Shown in pieces: positions 39,916 to 45,242 of a stretch of DNA of 45,242 bases (positions are counted from its first letter, which is position 1; every line of letters starts with the position of its first letter). The notes under the pieces were generated by a model. The model saw nothing but the letters and a program-made list of their open reading frames with translations, searched no databases and was not told the origin of the DNA. The DNA lies in NCBI RefSeq assembly GCF_025465255.1, contig NZ_JAODNI010000168.1, positions 1 through 45,242 on the forward strand. The letters are read 5' to 3'. Source of the DNA: Pseudonocardia sp. Lineage in GTDB: Bacteria; Actinomycetota; Actinomycetes; Mycobacteriales; Pseudonocardiaceae. Made by a program: the position numbers and the translations under genes.

Positions 39916-39976
39916 CACTATAGCTAACTTGGTCAACGAACACCTGAGAGTTCAACTATCTTCTGGAGGCACCCGC

Positions 39977-40531
39977 ATGACCACCACCCAGATCCCCGGC
40001 TACGTCGTGGGCACGTGGGACATCGACCTGTCCCACTCGGACATCTCCTTCTCCGTCCGGCACATGATGGTCAGCAAGGTGAAGGGCCGCTTCGCGAACT
40101 TCTCCGGCGAGATCGTCACCGGTGAGACCTTCGAGGGCTCCTCGGTCACCGCGAAGATCGACGCCACCTCGATCGACACCAACAGCGAGCAGCGCGACGG
40201 CCACATCAAGTCCGCGGACTTCTTCGAGGTCGAGACCCACCCGGAGTGGACCTTCGTCTCCACCGGCATCGAGGCCGACGGCGCCGACTACAAGGTCAAC
40301 GGCGACCTCACGATCAAGGGTGTCACCAAGCCCGTCTCCCTGAACCTGGAGCTCGGCGGCTTCGGGCCGGACGCGTGGGGCGGCACCCGCTGCGGCTTCA
40401 CCGCCACCACCACGATCAACCGCAACGACTTCGGCGTCGACATCGCCATGCCGCTCGACGGCGGCGGCGTGGTCGTCTCCGAGAAGATCGCGATCACCCT
40501 CGAGATCGAGGGCGTCCTGCGCGCGGCCTGA
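39977..40531 (+). CDS. YceI family protein
   Basis: A 184-residue lipocalin-like beta-barrel protein of the YceI family, which binds polyisoprenoids or similar lipids. It has GTWDIDLSHSDISFSVRHMM, VKGRFANFSGEIV, ATSIDTNSEQRDGHIKSADF, GDLTIKGVTKPVSLNLEL and INRNDFGVDIAMPL. No signal peptide is present, so it is predicted cytoplasmic, unlike E. coli YceI. GGAGG lies upstream of the ATG. It pairs divergently with marR, a combination often linked to isoprenoid or oxidant stress. Confidence 0.93.
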   Translation: MTTTQIPGYVVGTWDIDLSHSDISFSVRHMMVSKVKGRFANFSGEIVTGETFEGSSVTAKIDATSIDTNSEQRDGHIKSADFFEVETHPEWTFVSTGIEADGADYKVNGDLTIKGVTKPVSLNLELGGFGPDAWGGTRCGFTATTTINRNDFGVDIAMPLDGGGVVVSEKIAITLEIEGVLRAA

Positions 40532-40538
40532 TCCTGCA

Positions 40539-40610
40539 CGGTCCGCGGAGCCGACCTCCCTCGCGGACCGGACACCGGAGCCCCGCCCACCTCGCGTGGA
40601 CGGGGCTCCG
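40539..40610 (+). terminator. Two successive hairpins after yceI
   Basis: CGGTCCGCG (40539-40547) pairs with CGCGGACCG (40562-40570). Then CGGAGCCCCG (40576-40585) pairs with CGGGGCTCCG (40601-40610), with CCAC/GTGG inside. The second is followed by TCGTGTT. Confidence 0.8.
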
Positions 40611-40634
40611 TCGTGTTCGGGCTCCGTCGTGTTC
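40603..40634. repeat. 16-bp tandem repeat overlapping the yceI terminator
   Basis: GGGCTCCGTCGTGTTC occurs twice in tandem (40603-40618 and 40619-40634), duplicating the right arm of the terminator and its T-containing tail. Confidence 0.9.
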
Positions 40635-40658
40635 GCCGGAACCGTCGGGGTCGGCCGC

Positions 40659-40664
40659 TACCGT
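40659..40664 (+). promoter_or_regulatory. -10 box of a leaderless promoter for the AraC-type gene
   Basis: TACCGT ends seven bases before the GTG at 40672 and overlaps the alternative GTG at 40663, which it therefore argues against. Confidence 0.62.
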
Positions 40665-40671
40665 GGCCGGC

Positions 40672-41448
40672 GTGTACCGCGAGTGCCCTCCCCCGCCGTC
40701 GCTGGGCGAGCTGGTGGAGTGCGGCTGGACGACGTCGGCCCCCGCCGGGTACCGGCGCCAGGTCCTGCCCGACGGCTGCATGGACCTCGTGTGGACGGGG
40801 ACGGAGTTGCTGGTCGCGGGGCCGGACGTCCAGGCGTTCACCAGCGACGCGGGATCCGCGAGCGGCCTGCGTTTCCGGCCCGGCACGCTGCCCGGGCTGC
40901 TGGGCGTGCCGGCCGCGGAGCTGCGCGGCGACCGGGTCCCGCTGGCGGATCTCCGGCCCGGGCCGGGGCGCGAGGCGGCCGCGCGGCTGGGCGGCGGCGC
41001 CGATCCTCTTCCGACCCTCCGGTGGCTCGCCGCCGGAATGGCCGCCGGGGACCGGGCCGCGGAGACCGCGCCGTGGACCCCTGCGGCCGTCCACCAGGTC
41101 ACCCGGCGGCTCGCCGCGGGGGCGCCGGTGTCCGAGGTGGCGGACGCCCTCGGAGTCACCACCCGCTCGCTGAACCGGCACAGCGGGGCCGTCTTCGGGT
41201 ACGGGCCGGCCGTGCTCCGCCGGGTCCTGAGGTTCCGACGGGCCGTGGCCCTGCTACGCGCGGGCCTCCCACCGGCGGAGGTGGCGGCCCGGGCCGGGTA
41301 CGCGGACCAGCCGCACCTCAGCCGCGAGGTCCGGTCCTTCGCGGGGCTCAGCCCCTCGCGCCTCGCTCCGGCCCCGCTCGCCGGCCCTCAGGCCAGCGGT
41401 GCGAACAGGTCGACGCCGTTGCCGTCCGGATCCAGCACCGTCGCGTAG
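40672..41448 (+). CDS. AraC-family helix-turn-helix regulator
   Basis: A 258-residue regulator. The N-terminal part (YRECPPPPSLGELVECGWTT, then PDGCMDLVWTGTELLVAGPD) is the cupin-like DUF6597-type sensor common in actinobacterial AraC proteins. The C-terminal double HTH (about 145-245) has APVSEVADALGVTTRSLNRH and LPPAEVAARAGYADQPHLSR, then SFAGLSPSRL. The 3' end overlaps the convergent VOC gene by 61 bases. The targets are unknown; the neighbouring VOC gene is a candidate. Confidence 0.88.
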   Translation: MYRECPPPPSLGELVECGWTTSAPAGYRRQVLPDGCMDLVWTGTELLVAGPDVQAFTSDAGSASGLRFRPGTLPGLLGVPAAELRGDRVPLADLRPGPGREAAARLGGGADPLPTLRWLAAGMAAGDRAAETAPWTPAAVHQVTRRLAAGAPVSEVADALGVTTRSLNRHSGAVFGYGPAVLRRVLRFRRAVALLRAGLPPAEVAARAGYADQPHLSREVRSFAGLSPSRLAPAPLAGPQASGANRSTPLPSGSSTVA

Positions 41449-41786
41449 CGCTGGCCCCAGGGCGTGTCGAAGGGCTTCAGCTCGCTGCGGTGCCCCGCCC
41501 CGACGATCGCGGAGTACGCGGCGTCGACCTCGGCGGGCGAGTCGAAACCGAACGCCAGTGCCAGCCGCCCGGACCCGGTGGGCGGGGTCCAGTCCGGCAT
41601 GAAGCTGCGGAGGGTCGCCTCGGTGTCGAAGGCGAGCTTCCCGCCGCCGGGCAGGGGCACCTCGACGTGCGGCTCGCCGTCGGCGCCCTCGGGGATGTCG
41701 AGACCCAGGGTCCGGTAGAAGGCGAGGGCCTTCGCCAGGTCGGAGGTGACGGTCTCGATCACGGTGGACGATGCGCGGATTCCCAT
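41388..41786 (-). CDS. VOC family protein
   Basis: A 132-residue vicinal-oxygen-chelate protein. It starts MGIRASSTVIETVTSDLAKA, then FYRTLGLDIPEG, VEVPLPGGGKLAFDTEATLR and RYATVLDPDGNGVDLFAPLA. The first module lacks the usual His ligand near the N-terminus, as in many binding-type VOC proteins. ATG 41786 is supported by TACGGT (41793-41798, minus) six bases upstream. Its final 20 codons overlap the AraC gene on the opposite strand. Confidence 0.88.
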   Translation of the reverse strand: MGIRASSTVIETVTSDLAKALAFYRTLGLDIPEGADGEPHVEVPLPGGGKLAFDTEATLRSFMPDWTPPTGSGRLALAFGFDSPAEVDAAYSAIVGAGHRSELKPFDTPWGQRYATVLDPDGNGVDLFAPLA

Positions 41787-41792
41787 GCCCGG

Positions 41793-41798
41793 ACCGTA
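41793..41798 (-). promoter_or_regulatory. -10 box of a leaderless promoter for the VOC gene
   Basis: Minus-strand TACGGT ends six bases before the ATG at 41786. Confidence 0.6.
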
Positions 41799-41958
41799 GC
41801 CAGGGCCCGCCGACCGGTCGTGAACGAATCGGACAGGCCAGAACGCCGCGAAGTCCCGCACGCGGGGCACGTCAGTACGTCCGAACGGACGCTCGCTGTT
41901 CACCGTGAATGCCGCCGACGCCACATCCTGCTCCAACGGGTGACGGACGCTGCGCTGC

Positions 41959-43560
41959 GTGACCTCCGACGTGCTGAGCTCCGCCCACAGCAGGCGCGCG
42001 GTGCTGCGCGCCGGCCTCACCGCCTCGGCCCTGCTCGCCGTGCCCGGCCCCGCACTGCTCGGCCTGACCGGTTCCGCCTCCGCCGCCCCGGCCGCCCCGA
42101 AGGGCAGCCCCTTCACCCTCGGCGTCGCCTCGGGCGAGCCCGCTCCGGACGGCATGGTCCTGTGGACCCGCCTGGCCCGCGACCCGCTGGCCGAGGACGG
42201 TCTCGGCGGTATGGGCAAGGGCAGGACCGAGGTCGAGTGGGAACTGGCGTCCGACGAGCGGTTCCGCAAGATCGTGCGCCGCGGCCGGGAGACCACCGGC
42301 CCCGAGCTGGGCCACAGCGTGCACGCCGAGCTCGCCGGGTTGTCCTCGGGCCGGGAGTACTTCTACCGGTTCAGGGCCGGCAACCAGGTCTCGCCCGTCG
42401 GGCGCACCCGCACCACGCCCGGCGGCTCCTCGATGGCGCCGTTCACCATGTGCTTCACGTCCTGCTCGCAGTACGAGCACGGCTACTTCACGGCCTACAA
42501 GCGGATGGCCGAGGAGGAGTCCGACCTGATCCTGCACGTCGGGGACTACCAGTACGAGTACGCGGCCGGGAAGTACGTGGCGCCCGGCGGCAACGTGCGC
42601 GACCACGTCGGCCCCGAGACCACGACGCTGGCGAACTACCGGCAGCGCTACGCCCAGTACAAGACCGACGCCGACCTGCAGGCCGCGCACGCCTCCGCGC
42701 CGTGGCTCGTGGTGTTCGACGACCACGAGATCGAGAACAACTGGGCCGACGACGTCCGCGAGGTGCCGCTCGCCCCGTCCGGCGACTTCCCGACCCGCCG
42801 CGCCGCGGGCCTGCAGGCGTACTGGGAGAACATGCCGCTGCGCCGTGCCCAGCGTCCCAAGGGCCAGGACATGCAGCTCTACCGGCGCGTCGGCTGGGGC
42901 CGGCTCACCACCTTCCACATGCTCGACACTCGCCAGTACCGCGGCGACCAGCCGTGCGACGACAAGTTCAACACCGACTGCACCGCCCGCTCGGACGAGA
43001 AGCGGTCGCTGCCCGGCTCGGACCAGGAGCGCTGGGTCGCCGACGGCTTCCGACGCTCCCGCGCCCGCTGGGACGTGCTGGGCCAGCAGGTGTTCTTCTC
43101 CCAGGTCGACTTCACCCCGGGCGCGGGCCGGGGCTTCAACCCTGACGCGTGGGACGGCTACCCCGGCTCGCGCAACCGCGTCGTCGACTCGTGGGTCGAG
43201 GCCGAGGCCCGCAACCTCGTCGTCCTCACCGGTGACGTGCACGCGCACTGGGCCGCCGACATCAAGCAGCGCTTCGACGACCCGGCATCACCCGTGGTCG
43301 GCTCGGAACTGGTGTCGAGCTCCATCACCTCCGGCGGCGACGGCTCGGAGACCCAGTCCGGCACGGCCACGACCCTGGCCGAGAACCCGCACATCCGCTT
43401 CTACAACAACCGCCGCGGCTACGTCCGCACGCGGTTCTCGGCGTCGGAGGTCAAGGCCGACTTCCGCGTCGTGCCCTATGTGAAGACGCCCGGCGCCCCG
43501 GCCGAGACGCGGGCGAGCTTCGTGATCGAGGACCGGAAGGCGGGGTTGCAGCAGGCCTGA
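41959..43560 (+). CDS. phoD: Tat-exported PhoD-type alkaline phosphatase
   Basis: A 533-residue secreted phosphodiesterase/phosphomonoesterase. The Tat signal is HSRRAVLRAG followed by LTASALLAVPGPALLGLTG and a cleavage site near ASAAPA. The mature N-terminal domain has FTLGVASGEPAPDGMVLWTR. The metal-binding core includes FTSCSQYEHG, LHVGDYQYEY, VVFDDHEIENNWADD and VVLTGDVHAHWAAD. Export would use the tatAC products seen in this window. The upstream 172 bases hold TTCACCGTGAA (41899-41909), vaguely like a PHO box, but there is no clear repeat array. Confidence 0.92.
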   Translation: MTSDVLSSAHSRRAVLRAGLTASALLAVPGPALLGLTGSASAAPAAPKGSPFTLGVASGEPAPDGMVLWTRLARDPLAEDGLGGMGKGRTEVEWELASDERFRKIVRRGRETTGPELGHSVHAELAGLSSGREYFYRFRAGNQVSPVGRTRTTPGGSSMAPFTMCFTSCSQYEHGYFTAYKRMAEEESDLILHVGDYQYEYAAGKYVAPGGNVRDHVGPETTTLANYRQRYAQYKTDADLQAAHASAPWLVVFDDHEIENNWADDVREVPLAPSGDFPTRRAAGLQAYWENMPLRRAQRPKGQDMQLYRRVGWGRLTTFHMLDTRQYRGDQPCDDKFNTDCTARSDEKRSLPGSDQERWVADGFRRSRARWDVLGQQVFFSQVDFTPGAGRGFNPDAWDGYPGSRNRVVDSWVEAEARNLVVLTGDVHAHWAADIKQRFDDPASPVVGSELVSSSITSGGDGSETQSGTATTLAENPHIRFYNNRRGYVRTRFSASEVKADFRVVPYVKTPGAPAETRASFVIEDRKAGLQQA

Positions 43561-43585
43561 CGCCGTACTCAGCCGCTGTACGGCG
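43561..43585 (+). terminator. phoD terminator hairpin
   Basis: CGCCGTAC (43561-43568) pairs perfectly with GTACGGCG (43578-43585), directly after the stop codon. Confidence 0.7.
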
Positions 43586-43730
43586 CCCTCGTGGCGCAGG
43601 ATCTTCTGCTCCTGCCGTCCGATCATCGAATCGATCGCGTGGGGACGACGACGCCCGGGCCCGTCGGAAAGGTTGCTCGCGTGGCGCACCCCATAGCCCG
43701 ATCACCCCCTCCGCGGGGGAGGGTGCAGGG

Positions 43731-44501
43731 ATGGATCCGCTCGAAGCTGCGCTGATCCTGGTGGCCGGTACCGCGGCGGGCACGATCAACGCCGCGGTCG
43801 GCTCCGGGTCGCTCATCACGTTCCCGACGCTGCTGGCGTTCGGGATCCCGCCGGTGACGGCGAACATCTCGAACAACATCGGGCTGGTGCCCGGGGGGGT
43901 CGCCAGCGTATGGGGGTACCGCCGGGAGCTCGCCGACCAGCGGCGACGGCTGCTGGTGCTCGGGTCGATGTCGGTGCTCGGTGGCGTCGTCGGCGCGGTG
44001 CTGCTACTCGTACTGCCTGCGTCGGCGTTCCGGTCGGTGGTGCCGGTGCTGATCGCGGTGGCGGTCGTCCTGGTCGCGCTGCAGCCGTGGATCCAGCGAA
44101 GGCTGGCCCGGCGGCGCGACGGACGCCAGGCCCGCGCCGACATCGGGCCCGGCGCGATGGTCGCGACCGCGCTGGTCGGCGTCTACGGCGGCTACTTCGG
44201 TGGCGCGCAGGGCATCCTGCTCGTCGGCGTGCTGGGCACGCTGATGACCGAGTCGCTGCAGCGGCTCAACGCGCTCAAGAACGGACTCGTCACGGCGGTG
44301 AACACCGTGGCCGCCGTGACGTTCCTCGTGGTGGCGCCGGGCCAGGTGGACTGGCGGGTGGTGGCGCTGATCGCGGTGGGGTCGACCGTGGGTGGCCTGA
44401 TCGGGTCCAGGATCGGGCGCAGACTCCCGCAACCGGTGCTGCGGGCGGTCATCGTCGTGGTCGGCCTGCTCGCGATCGTGAACCTGCTGCGCCCGGCGTA
44501 G
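43731..44501 (+). CDS. TSUP family (TauE/SafE) membrane transporter
   Basis: A 256-residue polytopic membrane protein with about eight helices. The duplicated family motif appears as GTAAGTINAAVGSGSLITFP with NISNNIGLVPG in the first half, and GVYGGYFGGAQGILLVGVLG with LNALKNGLVTAVN in the second. TSUP members export sulfite, sulfoacetate or related anions; the substrate here is unknown. GGGGGAGGG lies upstream of the ATG, in a G/C-rich stem-like stretch. Confidence 0.9.
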   Translation: MDPLEAALILVAGTAAGTINAAVGSGSLITFPTLLAFGIPPVTANISNNIGLVPGGVASVWGYRRELADQRRRLLVLGSMSVLGGVVGAVLLLVLPASAFRSVVPVLIAVAVVLVALQPWIQRRLARRRDGRQARADIGPGAMVATALVGVYGGYFGGAQGILLVGVLGTLMTESLQRLNALKNGLVTAVNTVAAVTFLVVAPGQVDWRVVALIAVGSTVGGLIGSRIGRRLPQPVLRAVIVVVGLLAIVNLLRPA

Positions 44502-44566
44502 GTGCGACGACACGGCGAAACGGAGGGGCGTCCCGGCGGCCACCCTCGCCGGGTCTCCGGAACGAC

Positions 44567-44601
44567 GGAAGGCCCCGCCGACGGTGTCGGCGGGACCTTC
44601 C
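44567..44601. terminator. Bidirectional terminator between TSUP gene and ARC ATPase
   Basis: GGAAGGCCCCGCCGAC (44567-44582) pairs with GTCGGCGGGACCTTCC (44586-44601) with a single mismatch and a three-base loop. Confidence 0.83.
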
Positions 44602-44617
44602 GGGGTGGTGCGGGTGC

Positions 44618-45242
44618 CTACAGGTACTGGCCGGTGTTCGACGCGGTGTCGATCGCGCGGCCGGTGGCGTCGTTCTTGCCGGTGACCAGGGTGCGGATGT
44701 AGACGATCCGCTCCCCCTTCTTGCCCGAGATCCGTGCCCAGTCGTCCGGGTTGGTCGTGTTGGGCAGGTCCTCGTTCTCGGCGAACTCGTCGATGATGGC
44801 GGTGAGCAGGTGCTGGACCCGCAGGCCGCCCTGCCCCGTCTCCAGGACCGACTTGATCGCGGACTTCTTCCCCCGGTCGACGATGTTCTGGATCATCGCG
44901 CCGGAGTTGAAGTCCTTGAAGTACAGGGTCTCCTTGTCACCGTTGGCGTAGGTGACCTCGAGGAACCTGTTCTCCTCGGACTCGTCGTACATCCGCTCGA
45001 CGACCCGCTGGATCATCGCGTCCATGCAGGCCTTGCGGTTGCCGCCGAACTCCGCCATGTCGTCCTCGTGCACGGGCAGCGTCTCGGTGAGGTACTTCGA
45101 GAAGATGTCCTGCGCCGCCTCGGCGTCCGGCCGCTCGATCTTGATCTTCACGTCCAGCCGGCCGGGCCGGAGGATCGCGGGGTCGATCATGTCCTCGCGG
45201 TTGGAGGCGCCGATGACGATGACGTTCTCCAGGCCCTCGACG
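44618..45242 (-). CDS. arc: Proteasome-associated AAA ATPase ARC/Mpa, C-terminal part
   Basis: The hexameric unfoldase recruits pupylated proteins and feeds them into the 20S proteasome. Only the last 207 codons are in the window; the frame stays open to the edge ([11 protein letters not shown]...). [17 protein letters not shown] is the AAA second-region-of-homology arginine-finger area. Next come the helical lid and a C-terminal domain with [16 protein letters not shown]. It ends ASNTGQYL; the final Gln-Tyr-Leu is the proteasome-docking motif. Its stop lies about 7.5 kb from dop, farther than usual. In M. tuberculosis this gene is called mpa. Confidence 0.95.
   Translation of the reverse strand, partial: VEGLENVIVIGASNREDMIDPAILRPGRLDVKIKIERPDAEAAQDIFSKYLTETLPVHEDDMAEFGGNRKACMDAMIQRVVERMYDESEENRFLEVTYANGDKETLYFKDFNSGAMIQNIVDRGKKSAIKSVLETGQGGLRVQHLLTAIIDEFAENEDLPNTTNPDDWARISGKKGERIVYIRTLVTGKNDATGRAIDTASNTGQYL

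Noticed and set aside
41899..41909. TTCACCGTGAA as a PHO box for phoD
   Set aside because: PhoP sites need at least two 11-base direct repeats. Only one GTTCACC unit is present, so it was mentioned but not called.
1..45242. CRISPR arrays, tRNA or rRNA genes, insertion sequences with terminal repeats
   Set aside because: No spaced direct repeats, tRNA-like cloverleaf sequences, rRNA cores or transposase motifs were seen by eye. A covariance-model scan was not possible.

Overview
This window comes from a very GC-rich actinomycete. Codon third positions are almost all G or C, GTG starts are common, and it carries actinobacterial hallmark genes: rbpA, the Pup-proteasome system, pafBC, helY, ppm1 and bfr/bfd. 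The look of the proteins suggests Pseudonocardiales, possibly Pseudonocardia; that placement is inferred by eye, not from a search. No tRNA, rRNA or CRISPR array was seen.

Layout. 1-2.3 kb: 3' part of a PTS enzyme I gene, then debris of two broken genes (an NTF2-like protein and a metallo-beta-lactamase-fold hydrolase) fused by deletion. 2.3-3.6 kb: a 54-codon ORF, a small serine recombinase and a DUF3072 protein. 3.6-4.5 kb: iron storage pair bfr/bfd with an IdeR-type iron box. 4.6-8.6 kb: a LigD-like PE/adenylation/POL protein whose ligase motifs are degenerate, followed by a glycerophosphodiesterase and a UMF1-type MFS transporter. 8.6-11.1 kb: rbpA with a SigR-type promoter and an upstream CRP/GlxR-type palindrome, then a DUF885 metalloprotein. 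11.1-16.8 kb (minus): phosphoribosyltransferase, ppm1, lnt, a PIG-L deacetylase preceded by a Cys-rich upstream ORF and hairpin, an amidohydrolase and PspC. 17-21.7 kb: SGNH hydrolase, M24 peptidase, 5'-3' exonuclease, and a low-complexity DUF4333 membrane protein.

21.9-45.2 kb is the extended Pup-proteasome neighbourhood. Reading leftwards on the minus strand: ARC/Mpa ATPase (cut by the window end), dop, pup, prcB, prcA, pafA, pafB, pafC, a small membrane protein, tatA, tatC, helY. It is interrupted by plus-strand genes (PAP2/diacylglycerol kinase, fdhD, VOC, Nudix) and by an unusual insert of about 7.5 kb between ARC and dop (Nudix, lpdA, marR/yceI, araC, VOC, phoD, TSUP). Functionally, PafA ligates Pup to substrates, ARC unfolds them, PrcBA degrades them and Dop removes Pup. 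PafBC is known in mycobacteria as a DNA-damage transcription activator. Pup here ends in Gly-Gly-Glu, so Dop should not be needed to deamidate it.

A recurrent signal is a TANNNT -10 box ending 6-7 bases before the start codon. It occurs at about sixteen genes and implies widespread leaderless transcription; it also fixes several start codons and reveals a 14-residue leaderless ORF that overlaps the dop start. The best candidates for undescribed biology are this dop leader ORF, the Cys-rich attenuator-like leader before the PIG-L gene, the ligase-dead LigD-like protein, and the CRP plus SigR control region of rbpA.
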